From Stenotrophomonas sp. UBA2629 (GTDB taxonomy: Bacteria; Pseudomonadota; Gammaproteobacteria; Xanthomonadales; Xanthomonadaceae): a DNA stretch of 64,000 nt. The notes under the pieces were generated by a model. The model was given only the letters and a program-made list of their open reading frames with translations. It was not told the origin of the DNA and made no database searches. Of this stretch, positions 16,320-25,314 are shown piece by piece. Position 1 is the first letter of the stretch. Each line of letters opens with the position of its first letter. The stretch covers positions 570,921-634,920 of the forward strand of contig DEOB01000010.1 in the NCBI GenBank assembly GCA_002359895.1, read 5' to 3'. The position numbers were made by a program, and so were the translations under genes.

Positions 16320-16333
16320 TTGATCCTGATCAA
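16320..16333. promoter_or_regulatory. FNR/Anr-type binding site
   Basis: TTGATCCTGATCAA is a perfect match to the FNR dyad TTGAT-N4-ATCAA. It lies in the 210-bp divergent region between ompW (start 16258) and gapA (start 16469). Centre is 68 bp from the ompW start codon, consistent with activation of ompW at a -41.5-like position if the leader is about 27 nt. Xanthomonadaceae also carry Clp, a CRP/FNR-fold regulator with a different (TGTGA-type) consensus. Confidence 0.75.
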
Positions 16334-16406
16334 ACAAGCGTTTGCGCTCAGCTGACGGTCAGTCGCGCTGGTGTTTGGCAAGGGCGGTGCGGGCGGCGTG
16401 TGCTGT

Positions 16407-16412
16407 TAGAAT
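16407..16412 (+). promoter_or_regulatory. Putative -10 element for gapA
   Basis: TAGAAT followed by GGCGGCCCC, 56 bases before the gapA ATG. No fitting -35 box at 16-18 bp. Confidence 0.45.
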
Positions 16413-16468
16413 GGCGGCCCCTTTCCACCCCCGCCGCAACGGGTTTGCGGCTGCAGGAGCTTGTGAAC

Positions 16469-17470
16469 ATGGCAATCAAGGTCGGCATCAACGGTTTCGG
16501 GCGCATCGGGCGCAACGTGCTGCGTTCGGCAGTGCTGAACTTCGGCAACGACATCGAGATCGTGGCCATCAACGATCTGCTGGAGCCGGACTACCTGGCC
16601 TACATGCTCAAGTACGACTCGGTGCATGGCCGCTTCAAGGCCGACGTGGCCGTCGACGGCAATGACCTGGTGGTCAACGGCAAGAAGATCCGCCTGACCC
16701 AGGAGCGCGACCCGTCCAACCTGAAGTGGGGCGATGTGGGCGTTGACGTGGTCATCGAATCCACCGGCCTGTTCCTGACCAAGGAAACCGCGCAGAAGCA
16801 CCTGGATGCCGGCGCCAAGAAGGTGATCCTGTCGGCCCCGTCCAAGGACGACACGCCGATGTTCGTGTTTGGCGTCAACGACAAGACCTACGCCGGCCAG
16901 GCCATCATCTCCAACGCCTCGTGCACCACCAACTGCCTGGCCCCGCTGGCCAAGGTCATCAATGACAAGTGGGGCATCAAGCGCGGCCTGATGACCACCG
17001 TGCATGCGGCCACTGCCACGCAGAAGACCGTTGATGGCCCGTCCAACAAAGATTGGCGCGGCGGCCGCGGCATTCTGGAGAACATCATTCCGTCCTCGAC
17101 CGGCGCTGCCAAGGCCGTGGGCGTGGTGATTCCGGAACTCAACAAGAAGCTCACCGGCATGAGCTTCCGCGTGCCGACCTCGGACGTGTCGGTGGTCGAC
17201 CTGACCGTCGAGCTGGAAAAGGAAGCCACCTACGCCGAGATCTGCGCCGAAGTGAAGGCACAGAGCGAAGGCCCGCTGAAGGGCATCCTGGGTTACACCG
17301 AAGACAAGGTGGTGGCCACCGATTTCCGCGGCGAGACCCATACCTCGGTGTTTGACGCCGAAGCCGGCATCGCCTTGGACACCACCTTCGTCAAGCTGGT
17401 CAGCTGGTACGACAACGAGTGGGGCTATTCCAACAAGTGCCTGGAAATGGTGCGCGTTGTTGCTGCCTGA
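16469..17470 (+). CDS. gapA: Glyceraldehyde-3-phosphate dehydrogenase, type I
   Basis: Protein of 333 aa. N-terminal Rossmann motif GINGFGRIGRN, catalytic Cys152 in SNASCTTNC, and the C-terminal SWYDNEWGYSN segment. Asp36 at the end of the second strand suggests NAD rather than NADP use. It oxidises glyceraldehyde-3-phosphate to 1,3-bisphosphoglycerate in glycolysis and runs in reverse in gluconeogenesis. ATG 16469 has an AGGAG ribosome site at 16455-16459; the upstream open frame overlaps ompW antisense and is not coding. Followed by a terminator, so likely monocistronic. Confidence 0.97.
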   Translation: MAIKVGINGFGRIGRNVLRSAVLNFGNDIEIVAINDLLEPDYLAYMLKYDSVHGRFKADVAVDGNDLVVNGKKIRLTQERDPSNLKWGDVGVDVVIESTGLFLTKETAQKHLDAGAKKVILSAPSKDDTPMFVFGVNDKTYAGQAIISNASCTTNCLAPLAKVINDKWGIKRGLMTTVHAATATQKTVDGPSNKDWRGGRGILENIIPSSTGAAKAVGVVIPELNKKLTGMSFRVPTSDVSVVDLTVELEKEATYAEICAEVKAQSEGPLKGILGYTEDKVVATDFRGETHTSVFDAEAGIALDTTFVKLVSWYDNEWGYSNKCLEMVRVVAA

Positions 17471-17492
17471 TCCATTGGCGGCATGAGTGAAG

Positions 17493-17519
17493 AAAGGGCG
17501 CCTTGAGGGCGCCCTTTTC
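17493..17519 (+). terminator. Rho-independent terminator after gapA
   Basis: Stem AAAGGGCGCC / GGCGCCCTTT (17493-17502, 17508-17517) with a five-base loop, continuing into T residues. Confidence 0.85.
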
Positions 17520-17788
17520 TATGGGCGAGGTACGCGGCAGCAGGGCCATCTTTTGCCGGCGAGCGAGCCAGCGTGCTGCAAGGCGGATGCGGCACGTTGG
17601 TCGGGGGAGTTGCCGGGGGCGGTACGTTGAACGGGATGCCCGCTTTCAACCCGGCCCCATTGGCCGTTGGCGCGCAGCGGGCCACTCGCCACGGACCGGC
17701 GACCCCATCACCGGGCAGACGCAGCACTTTGCGTTTCCACCGTGCATGGCTAATGTGGTGCGGCACCCTCAGGGGACAAGGACGGTAA
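17518..17788. other. Intergenic region upstream of the DUF2339 gene
   Basis: About 270 bp with no credible gene. A weak promoter-like pair TTGCGT (about 17730) and TAATGT at 16 bp spacing precedes the next gene. Otherwise I see nothing specific. Confidence 0.4.
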
Positions 17789-20539
17789 ATGGACGACACG
17801 TTGGTGTTTTTTGGCTTGCTGCTGTTGGCCTTTGTGCTGGCGGTGCCCGTGCTGCTGGTGATGGCGCTGGTATCAATAGCCTCGTTGAAGCGCCGCGTGG
17901 CAGCGCTGGAAGCGGGCATGGCACAGCCATCCCGCGAAGCCACACCTGCTGAGGCATTGGCGCAGCCCGCGCCGTTCAGTGCTACGCCGGTACGCGAAGC
18001 GTCGGTCGAGCCAGAGCCCTCGTTTGAGGATCGCCCAAGCCCAGCGCCGGTCGCGCCGCCCGTGGCAACGCCCATGCCGGTCGCAGCCGTTGAGCCGGTC
18101 ACCACTCCCGCGCCGCCGATGTTGCCGCCCTCGCTGCCGCCCCAGCCCGTTGCCGCGCGCGTTGAAGCAACGCCTGAGCAAGCCCGGTATCAGGAATGGG
18201 AGCGGCCAGCGTCGGCCGAGCCCAATTTTGTCGAGCGCGGTATCGAGCACATCAAACAGTGGTTCACCACTGGCAATGTGCCGGTGAAGGTGGGCATGCT
18301 GGTGTTGCTGGCCGGTGTCGCAGCCCTGCTGAAGTACGCCAGCGACCAAGGCTGGCTGAGCATGCCCATCGAGTTCCGCTTGGCCGCGATCAGTGCTGCT
18401 GCGCTGGGCGGGCTGGTGTTTGCCTGGCGCAAACGTGAGAGCCACCGCAGCTTTGCGCTGGCGTTGCAGGGCGGTGCGATTGGTGTGCTGCTGCTCACCG
18501 TGTTTGCCGCGTTCAAGAATTACGGCGTGATTGACGCTGGGCCGGCGTTTGCGATCAGCGTGGTGTTGATTGCGGGGCTGTCGGTGATGGCCGTGCTGCA
18601 GGAGTCGCGCACGCTGGCCATCCTGGGGGTGTTGGCCGGTTTCATGGCGCCGATCTGGCTGTCCAACAACAGCGGCAACCATGTGGGCCTGTTCTCGTAT
18701 TACGCGCTGCTCAACGCCGGCATCTTCGCCATTGCATGGGTGCGGCCGTGGCGCATTCTCAACCTGCTGGGTTTCGCTTTCACCTGGGGCATTGGTGCGG
18801 CCTGGGGCGTACTGGATTATTCGCCGGCCAAGTTCAGCAGCACGCAACCGTTCCTGGTGTTGTTCTTCGCGTTCTACGTGTTGCTGCCGTTGTTGTACGC
18901 ACGCAAGGTGGCCACGCCGGGCAGCGCCCGTATTGATGGCTGCCTGCTGTTTGGCACGCCGCTGATCGCCTTCATTCTGCAGGCCGGTTTGTTGCAGGGC
19001 GAGCGCATGCCGCTGGCCTTGTGCGCGGTGGGCGTGGCGCTGCTGTACGCGGTGCTGGCCAAGCTGTTGATCAACCGCGAGCGGTTTGATGTGCTGGCGC
19101 GCGGCTACGCCATTCTTGCGGTGGGTTTTGCCACGCTGGCGGTGCCGTTGGCGTTGTCGGCACGTGCTACTGCATCGGTGTTTGCGTTGGAAGGCGCCGG
19201 CTTGGTGTGGCTGGGCCTGATGCAGAATCGTCGCCTCGCGCGCTGGAGTGGCATCGGCCTGCAGTTGGCCGCAGCGGTGGCGTTGCTGGTCAGCAGCAGT
19301 TGGATGTGGCGCTCGGAAGTGGCCATTGCCAATGCCACTTTCATGGGCGCGTTGTTGATTGCGTTGGCCGGCTTTGCCACAGCATGGCTGTATCGCAGCG
19401 TCGGCAAACTGCAGCTCGCCACCGTGGCCTATGTCTGGGGGCTGGCATGGTGGCTGGGCAACATCATCATGGAGATCAGCGATTACGTCGCCTTCGGCAG
19501 CCGTCTGCATGCGGTGCTGGTGATGCTGGGCGTGACCGGTTGGCTGGCGGCGGAAGTGCAGCGGCGTGCGCCGGCGCTGGCGTTGTCGCTGACCACGTTG
19601 GGCAGCCTGGTGTTGGCCTTCCCGCTGGCGTTTCTGCAGGTGTCCGAATACGGGCAGCCGTTCGCCGGTCACGGCACATGGGCCTGGCCGTTGTTCGCGG
19701 TGCTGGGCCTGCGCAGCCTGTTGTGCCTGCGCGGTGGCAGCGGTGTGATTGCCGGGCTGGCCCAGTTTGCGTGGCTGTTGTTGTGGCCGACGGTGCTGTC
19801 GTTGCTGGCGTGGTATATCGGCGCGCGGTTCGCCCTCGCAGAAGGCTGGGTCGGCCTGTTGTTGGCGCTGCCGTGGTTGGTGTTGGCGGTGGTGTCGATG
19901 CGGTGGTGGGCGTGGTTGTCGCAGCCGCTGGGTGCTGCCTTTGACCGCTACCGCTCGGCACTGCAGGTCGCCGTTTTCAGCGGGCTGGGCCTGTGGTGGT
20001 TGACCGCGCTGGCAAGCAGCGGCAGTGCCGCGCCGCTGCCGTGGATTGTCGTGTTCAACCCACTGGAACTGGCGCAGATCGCCGTGTTGGTGTTGGCTGC
20101 GATGCGCTTGTGGCAAGGGCGCGGTGAGCGCATTCCCCCCGTGCAACTGGTGGGCATGGCGGTGGCCGCCTTGGTGCTGGTGACGGTGATGACGTTGCGT
20201 GCCGTACACCACTGGGGTGGCGAGCCGTGGAGCGAGCGCCTGCTGGGCACGCAGTTGGCGCAGACCAGCCTGACCGTGGTGTGGAGCCTGCTGGGCGTGG
20301 TGGGCTGGGTATCCGGCTCACGACGCGGGCAGTGGGGCCTGTGGTTGGCCGGTGCGATCCTGATGGGCGTGGTGTTGGCCAAGCTGCTGTTGATTGACCG
20401 TGGCAACCTAGGCGACCTGCTCGGCATCGGTGCCTTCATCGCTTACGGCTTGCTGTGCACCTTGGTGGGCTGGCTGGCACCGGCACCACCGCGTCGTGCG
20501 GCGGCCATGCAGAACAACAATGAGGAAGCATCCGCATGA
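17789..20539 (+). CDS. DUF2339 multi-spanning membrane protein
   Basis: Protein of 916 aa. One N-terminal membrane helix (about 5-28), a coiled segment (ASLKRRVAALEAG), a long Pro/Ala-rich linker (about 50-135), then a hydrophobic region with more than 20 predicted helices to residue ~905. This is the DUF2339 architecture; function is unknown. ATG 17789 has an AAGGA-like ribosome site. Its stop overlaps the DUF3999 gene start (ATGA), and that gene overlaps an LprI-family gene, so the three form a coupled module. The reverse-complement reading of this gene gives a long, His/Gln/Arg-rich frame that is an artefact of GC-rich codons. Confidence 0.88.
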   Translation: MDDTLVFFGLLLLAFVLAVPVLLVMALVSIASLKRRVAALEAGMAQPSREATPAEALAQPAPFSATPVREASVEPEPSFEDRPSPAPVAPPVATPMPVAAVEPVTTPAPPMLPPSLPPQPVAARVEATPEQARYQEWERPASAEPNFVERGIEHIKQWFTTGNVPVKVGMLVLLAGVAALLKYASDQGWLSMPIEFRLAAISAAALGGLVFAWRKRESHRSFALALQGGAIGVLLLTVFAAFKNYGVIDAGPAFAISVVLIAGLSVMAVLQESRTLAILGVLAGFMAPIWLSNNSGNHVGLFSYYALLNAGIFAIAWVRPWRILNLLGFAFTWGIGAAWGVLDYSPAKFSSTQPFLVLFFAFYVLLPLLYARKVATPGSARIDGCLLFGTPLIAFILQAGLLQGERMPLALCAVGVALLYAVLAKLLINRERFDVLARGYAILAVGFATLAVPLALSARATASVFALEGAGLVWLGLMQNRRLARWSGIGLQLAAAVALLVSSSWMWRSEVAIANATFMGALLIALAGFATAWLYRSVGKLQLATVAYVWGLAWWLGNIIMEISDYVAFGSRLHAVLVMLGVTGWLAAEVQRRAPALALSLTTLGSLVLAFPLAFLQVSEYGQPFAGHGTWAWPLFAVLGLRSLLCLRGGSGVIAGLAQFAWLLLWPTVLSLLAWYIGARFALAEGWVGLLLALPWLVLAVVSMRWWAWLSQPLGAAFDRYRSALQVAVFSGLGLWWLTALASSGSAAPLPWIVVFNPLELAQIAVLVLAAMRLWQGRGERIPPVQLVGMAVAALVLVTVMTLRAVHHWGGEPWSERLLGTQLAQTSLTVVWSLLGVVGWVSGSRRGQWGLWLAGAILMGVVLAKLLLIDRGNLGDLLGIGAFIAYGLLCTLVGWLAPAPPRRAAAMQNNNEEASA

Positions 20540-21927
20540 TCAAACGTCTGTTGTGGTTGGCCCTGCTGCCGCTGAGTGCGCAGGCCGCCGATGACTTTGC
20601 CCGGCAATGGCCGTTGCAGTTGTCCCAGCCGGAAGCCGGCGCCTACCGCGTGCCACTGGATGCATCGGTGTATGCCGCCGCGCATTGGCGTGACCTGCGC
20701 GATGTGCGTGTGTTGGACGCCGACGGCAAGCCGGTGGCAAGTGCGGTGTATGCCGCCGCAACGCCGATGTCTGGCCCGTTGCGCACGGTGGAGCTGCAAT
20801 GGTTTGCATTGCCGGTGACGGCAGCCACCGCCGATGACGACCTGAGCGTGGTGGTGCAGCGCGATACCAGCGGCAAGGTGCTGTCGATCCGCAATTCCGT
20901 GGCCAGCAGCAACGTTGGCGCGGCCGATCCGGTGTGGTTGGTGGATCTGGGCGATGACGCCGGCAAGTTGCGTGCGTTGACGGTGGATTGGGCCGACGCG
21001 GATGCGTCCTTGGATCTGGGCTATCGCCTGGAAGGCAGTGACGACCTGCGCGGCTGGCAGGTGCTCGATCCGCAGATGCGCCTGGTGCAGTTGAACAACC
21101 AGGGCCGCGCGCTGCGCAACAACACCGTCAAGGTTGAAACCGGGTTGCGTTATCTGCGGCTGGTACCGCTGCAGCGCAGTGGCGCGCCGGCACTGCGTGG
21201 TCTGCGTGGTGAGATGGCTGATGCCGTGGCACCGGGTGATTGGCAGTGGCAGGAACTCACCGCCGCTGCCGGTGGGAGTGCAAAAGACGGCTACGCGTAT
21301 GCATTGCAGGGGCGCTTGCCGATCCAACGCTTGGATGTGGTGATGCCGGCCAACAGCGCGGTGAGCTGGAGTGTTTTCAGTCGCGATGCGGATCGCCCCG
21401 GCGCGGATGGCAGTACGCCGGAATGGCAATTGCTGACACGCGGCTGGAATGCCTGGAGCCTGAGCGAAGCCGGTAAACAGCAGCGTTCAGCGCCGCTGGA
21501 AACCACGGGCATCATCACCGATCGACAATGGCGCCTGCTGGCAGAGCCGGGTTCCGCACCGTCGGACGCGCCGCTGCTGCGGCTGGGTTACCGGCCGGGC
21601 AGTGTGGTGTTTCTTGCGCAGGGCCGAGCACCGTATGTTCTGGTTGCCGGCAGTGCCAATGTGAGTGAATCGCAGGCTGCGTTGGACCCCATGCTCGATG
21701 CGCTGCGCACACGAAACGGCGCCCAGTGGCAGCCGTCTGCAGCTACATTGGGCGCGGGTACCGTACGCGCCGGCGATGCGGCGTATCAGCCCATCAAAGC
21801 ACCGCGCGATTGGAAAAACGTGCTGTTGTGGGCGGTGTTGGTGTTGGGCGCGTTGGCGGTAGCGGGCTTTGCTGTCAGCCTGTTGCGCAGCAGCCGCGGT
21901 TCGCAGGGCGGCGGTGGAACGAATTGA
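20536..21927 (+). CDS. DUF3999 family protein
   Basis: Protein of 463 aa with an N-terminal signal peptide (cleavage near residue 18, AQAA), a beta-rich extracytoplasmic domain and one C-terminal membrane helix at about 425-447 (WAVLVLGALAVAGFAVSLL). DUF3999 genes commonly lie directly after DUF2339 genes, as here, which suggests a joint envelope complex. Biochemical role is unknown. Starts within the DUF2339 stop and ends within the next start (TGATG). Confidence 0.85.
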   Translation: MIKRLLWLALLPLSAQAADDFARQWPLQLSQPEAGAYRVPLDASVYAAAHWRDLRDVRVLDADGKPVASAVYAAATPMSGPLRTVELQWFALPVTAATADDDLSVVVQRDTSGKVLSIRNSVASSNVGAADPVWLVDLGDDAGKLRALTVDWADADASLDLGYRLEGSDDLRGWQVLDPQMRLVQLNNQGRALRNNTVKVETGLRYLRLVPLQRSGAPALRGLRGEMADAVAPGDWQWQELTAAAGGSAKDGYAYALQGRLPIQRLDVVMPANSAVSWSVFSRDADRPGADGSTPEWQLLTRGWNAWSLSEAGKQQRSAPLETTGIITDRQWRLLAEPGSAPSDAPLLRLGYRPGSVVFLAQGRAPYVLVAGSANVSESQAALDPMLDALRTRNGAQWQPSAATLGAGTVRAGDAAYQPIKAPRDWKNVLLWAVLVLGALAVAGFAVSLLRSSRGSQGGGGTN

Positions 21928-22349
21928 TGGGCGTGCGCGGTCATTGGGCTGTCAGGACACGCTTGGCCGCTTCGCTGTTCTTGGCGTTTGGGGCCGCACA
22001 CGCCGCTACGCCTGTGATCGCAGAACAGGCGCAGTCGTGCGAGGAAAGTGCTGCCAACATGGCGCAGTTCCGTGGTTGCCTGATGGAGCGCTTGGATCAA
22101 ATCTTGCAGCAGGACTACCAGCAAACGCTGGGTTTCGTGCGTTCGCGCGATGCGCAAGCAGCTGCGCTGTTGGAGAAGACCCAGCAGGAGTGGCAGCGCT
22201 ATTGGCAGGCGTCCTGTGACTACACCATTGCAGCGCGGCAGGCGCCGGAAGGCGAGAATGACGCACGCTTGGAGTGCTACATGGCCTTTGCCAACGCGCG
22301 GATCAAAATCCTGCGCAACTACCGGGATACGTTCGGCAAGGTGGATTGA
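21927..22349 (+). CDS. LprI-like (DUF1311) periplasmic protein
   Basis: Protein of 140 aa: signal peptide (cleavage near AHA, residue ~26) and a helical domain with four conserved cysteines (CEESAANMAQFRGC, CDYTI, LECYMAFANAR) typical of the lysozyme-inhibitor LprI/DUF1311 family. Family members are periplasmic; only the mycobacterial LprI has a shown lysozyme-inhibiting role, so function here is open. The ATG at 21927 overlaps the previous stop and is preferred over the longer frame from 21726, which runs within the DUF3999 gene. Confidence 0.78.
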   Translation: MGVRGHWAVRTRLAASLFLAFGAAHAATPVIAEQAQSCEESAANMAQFRGCLMERLDQILQQDYQQTLGFVRSRDAQAAALLEKTQQEWQRYWQASCDYTIAARQAPEGENDARLECYMAFANARIKILRNYRDTFGKVD

Positions 22350-22401
22350 AGCGGTGGTTTTCGTGGGCGGCAAGGCAATGCCGCTCCGCCTCCACCCGCA
22401 A

Positions 22402-22959
22402 TCAATCACGGATGAAATCACGCCGCAGCAAACCGAAAAACGCGGTGTCGCAGATTTCACCGTTGACATGCCAACGCTCGCGCAGCAGGCCTTCGCGAAC
22501 GAAGCCCAGCTTATCAAGCAGGCCGCACGAAGCGAGGTTGCGCGGGTCGGCATCGGCTTCCACGCGGCGTAGCTGCAGGTCGTCAAACAGGTAACTCAGG
22601 ATCAGCCGCAAGGCCTCGCTTGCCAGCCCGCGCCGCTGCCGGTGCGGGTGCAGGCTGTAGCCGATCTCGGCCCGGCCCTGCGCGCGGTCCAGCGCGAATA
22701 CCGCGCTGGTGCCGATCAAATGATCGCTGGCGGCATCGGCAATGGCCCACACCAGAATCTCCTGCTCCCGCCGCTGGCGCTGGATGTCGGCCACTTTCTG
22801 CTCGGCCTGCGCCAGTTCGGTCCAGGCCGGATAGCTCCAGTAGCGCATCACCTGCGGGTCGGAATGGATGGCAAACAGCGCTGGCGCGTCGTCGGGGCGC
22901 ACTTCGCGCAGGTGCAGGCGCGCACTGCGCAGGTCGGGTTGGGGCAAGCGGGTGGTCAT
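22402..22959 (-). CDS. GNAT family N-acetyltransferase, RimJ/RimL type
   Basis: Protein of 185 aa. Starts with the family's LRSARLHLREVRPDDAPALF element and contains the acetyl-CoA pyrophosphate loop HRQRRGLASEA (about 115-125) and the C-terminal NLASCGLLDKLGFVREG element of the RimJ/RimL group. Members acetylate protein N-termini or small amines; substrate not determinable. The ATG at 22959 is chosen because the upstream frame enters the pgk promoter and coding region antisense. Divergent from pgk with 81 bp between starts. Confidence 0.88.
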   Translation of the reverse strand: MTTRLPQPDLRSARLHLREVRPDDAPALFAIHSDPQVMRYWSYPAWTELAQAEQKVADIQRQRREQEILVWAIADAASDHLIGTSAVFALDRAQGRAEIGYSLHPHRQRRGLASEALRLILSYLFDDLQLRRVEADADPRNLASCGLLDKLGFVREGLLRERWHVNGEICDTAFFGLLRRDFIRD

Positions 22960-23040
22960 CAGCAGGTGTCCCGGGTTTGCCCCGGCTGCCGGGGCGGGCG
23001 AAAATGGCGGTTTCCCCACCTCAGCGGAGCAGATCCTGCC

Positions 23041-24219
23041 ATGTCCATCGTTCGTATGACCGACCTCGACCTTTCCGGCAAGCGTGTATTGATCCGCCAG
23101 GATCTGAACGTGCCGATCGACGACAGCGGTAAGATCACCTCCGAACAACGCATCACCGCCTCGCTGCCCACGCTGAAGTTGGCCCTGGAAAAGGGCGCCG
23201 CCGTGCTGGTGACCTCGCACCTGGGCCGCCCCAAGGAAGGTGTGTGGACTGAGGCCGACTCGCTGGCGCCGGTGGCCAAGCGCCTGTCCGAGCTGCTGGG
23301 CGTGGACGTGCCGCTGGTCAAGGATTGGGTGGACGGTGTGGACGTGGCGCCGGGCAGCATCGTGCTGCTGGAAAACTGCCGCATGAACGTGGGCGAGGGC
23401 AAGGACGACGAAGCGTTGTCGAAGAAGTATGCCGCGCTGTGCGACGTGTTCGTGATGGATGCTTTCGGCACTGCGCACCGTGCGCAGGCGTCCACCCATG
23501 GCGTGATCCGCTTCGCCCCGATTGCGGCCGGTGGCCCGTTGCTGATGGCTGAGCTGGATGCGCTGGACAAGGCGCTGGCCAACCCGGCGCGCCCGCTGCT
23601 GGCCATCGTCGCCGGCTCCAAGGTGTCGACCAAGTTGGAGCTGCTGGCCAGCCTGGTGAGCAAGGTGGACCAGCTGATCGTCGGCGGCGGCATCGCCAAC
23701 ACCTTCATCGCTGCGGAAGGGCACGGTGTGGGCAAGTCACTGGTCGAGAACGACCTGCTCGACACCGCGCGCAAGATTGACGCCGACGCCAAGGCACGCG
23801 GCGCGGAAATCCCGCTGCCGACCGACGTGGTCGTGGCCCCGGCCTTTGCCGCCGATGCACCGGCCAGCGTCAAGGCTGTTGATGCGGTGGCTGCCGAGGA
23901 CATGATTCTGGATATCGGCCCGCAGACAGCAGCGCAGTACGCCGAATTGATCGCCAAGGCCGGCACCGTGGTGTGGAATGGGCCGGTTGGCGTGTTCGAG
24001 TTCGACGCGTTCGGCAAGGGCACCGAAGCACTGGCCCGCGCCATTGCCAGCTCCAATGCGTTCTCCATTGCCGGTGGTGGAGACACCTTGGCGGCCGTGG
24101 ACAAGTACGGCATCGCGCAGCAAGTGAGCTACATCTCCACCGGCGGCGGCGCGTTCCTGGAGTTCCTGGAAGGTAAGACCTTGCCGGCGGTGGCAGCGCT
24201 GGAGGCACGCGGTTCGTGA
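23041..24219 (+). CDS. pgk: Phosphoglycerate kinase
   Basis: Protein of 392 aa, usual bacterial length. N-terminal signature GKRVLIRQDLNVPID (about 13-27), substrate-binding HLGRP, hinge and nucleotide-binding elements through to the C-terminal SIAGGGDTLAAV (about 340-351). It moves phosphate between 1,3-bisphosphoglycerate and ADP. ATG 23041 starts the canonical N-terminus. The last bases overlap the next gene (GTGA), so the HAD phosphatase is coupled to it. Confidence 0.97.
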   Translation: MSIVRMTDLDLSGKRVLIRQDLNVPIDDSGKITSEQRITASLPTLKLALEKGAAVLVTSHLGRPKEGVWTEADSLAPVAKRLSELLGVDVPLVKDWVDGVDVAPGSIVLLENCRMNVGEGKDDEALSKKYAALCDVFVMDAFGTAHRAQASTHGVIRFAPIAAGGPLLMAELDALDKALANPARPLLAIVAGSKVSTKLELLASLVSKVDQLIVGGGIANTFIAAEGHGVGKSLVENDLLDTARKIDADAKARGAEIPLPTDVVVAPAFAADAPASVKAVDAVAAEDMILDIGPQTAAQYAELIAKAGTVVWNGPVGVFEFDAFGKGTEALARAIASSNAFSIAGGGDTLAAVDKYGIAQQVSYISTGGGAFLEFLEGKTLPAVAALEARGS

Positions 24220-24860
24220 GCGGCGATGTGTTTTTCTTTGATCTCGACGGCACGCTGATTGATTCGGCCGTCGGCATCACCAGCTGCGTTGCGTATTCGC
24301 TGCAAAAACTCGGGCAACCCGTGCCGCCGATGGCTGAGCTGCGCAAGTGGATAGGCCCGTCGCTGCGTACCAGTTTTACCCCGCTGCTCGGCGACGCGCA
24401 GCGGGTGGAGCAGGCGGTGGCGTTGTATCGCGAGCGCTTCGAAGTGATTGGTTGGCAGGAGCACGAGATCTACGCCGGCATCGGTGATGTCGTGCAGGGC
24501 CTGCACGCGGCGGGCCATCGTTTAGCCGTGGTCACTGCCAAGAACGAGCCGCACGCACGCCGCATCGTGGAGCATCTGCCGTTTGGCCGTTGCTTTGAGG
24601 ATGTGATCGGCGCGACCGAAGACGGCTCGCGCAGCAACAAGCCCGAGCTGATTGCCGAAGCGCTGCAGCGGTTGTCGTTGCAACCGGCGCAGTGCCTGAT
24701 GATCGGCGACCGCCGCATGGATATCGAAGGCGCACGTCACCACCACATGCGCAACGTGGGTGTGCTGTGGGGCTTTGGTGGCCGCGAAGAACTGCAAGCT
24801 GCCGGTGCGGACGCGTTGGCCGCCACGCCGGAAGAACTGGCCGCAGTGCTGCGCGGCTGA
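24216..24860 (+). CDS. HAD superfamily hydrolase, phosphoglycolate phosphatase-like
   Basis: Protein of 214 aa with GTG start inside the pgk stop. HAD motif I FDLDGTL with nucleophile Asp9, motif II near VVTAKN, motif III Lys and motif IV MIGDRRMDIEGA (about 166-177). Residues 15-80 form a C1-type helical cap (DSAVGITSCVAYSL). Most similar in layout to Gph/5'-nucleotidase-type phosphatases acting on small phosphorylated metabolites. Coupling to pgk hints at housekeeping of glycolytic side products, which is inference. Confidence 0.85.
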   Translation: MSGDVFFFDLDGTLIDSAVGITSCVAYSLQKLGQPVPPMAELRKWIGPSLRTSFTPLLGDAQRVEQAVALYRERFEVIGWQEHEIYAGIGDVVQGLHAAGHRLAVVTAKNEPHARRIVEHLPFGRCFEDVIGATEDGSRSNKPELIAEALQRLSLQPAQCLMIGDRRMDIEGARHHHMRNVGVLWGFGGREELQAAGADALAATPEELAAVLRG

Positions 24861-25314
24861 TTGCAGGGTTTGAAGGGATTCAAGGCGCCGTAGCACGACG
24901 CCTTGATCGCGCAGTCAAATCACTGTGCTTCATCCATCACTCCCGTTCGCACGGGAGTGATGCGTTGAACGATTGCCGGGTAAATCGCGCCCGGGCACAT
25001 CTGAAAACCGCATTCGGCCATTTTAATGGCTCACGCATGTCTCCTCTGTCCTGTGCCGGTGGCAGCACATGGGCGTGGGATATCGCTTCATTCGTAGTGG
25101 CCGCAAGGGCTCTGGCATCAGCCATCACCATGCTTGCCCTTGCTGCTGCGCAGCGGCCGCGAAATGCGCGTTGTCATACCGTGCAGTATGTCCAGGCAGC
25201 TTGTCTTTGCTGTCTTTGGGACAGCGCAGAAAGTGTTTTATGAAATCGCGTGCGACATCGTTGTCATGCAGTGAATGTGCTAATTTCGATGGCTTCATAG
25301 GGAGACCGAGCACC
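24861..25314. other. 454-bp region between the HAD gene and pyk
   Basis: No credible gene. It holds a CAAGGCG/CGCCTTG stem near 24880-24904 and a perfect 12-bp stem at 24935-24962, then lower-GC sequence toward pyk, with the presumed pyk promoter and leader. A small RNA or an attenuator cannot be excluded. Confidence 0.4.
24935..24962. terminator. Strong hairpin after the HAD phosphatase gene
   Basis: Perfect 12-bp stem CATCACTCCCGT / ACGGGAGTGATG with TCGC loop. No long T-run follows (CGTTG), so it may mark an mRNA end by processing or be a weak terminator. Confidence 0.5.

Noticed and set aside
15536..16468. Upstream extension of the gapA frame by 311 codons
   Set aside because: It runs antisense through ompW; the canonical GapA N-terminus and ribosome site are at 16469.
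17873..20212. A 779-codon minus-strand open frame opposite the DUF2339 gene
   Set aside because: Its sequence is a His/Gln/Arg-rich mirror of Leu/Val/Trp codons of a membrane protein; not coding.
22960..23724. Long N-terminal extension of the acetyltransferase over pgk
   Set aside because: Antisense to pgk and lacking GNAT similarity; the family N-terminus begins at 22959.
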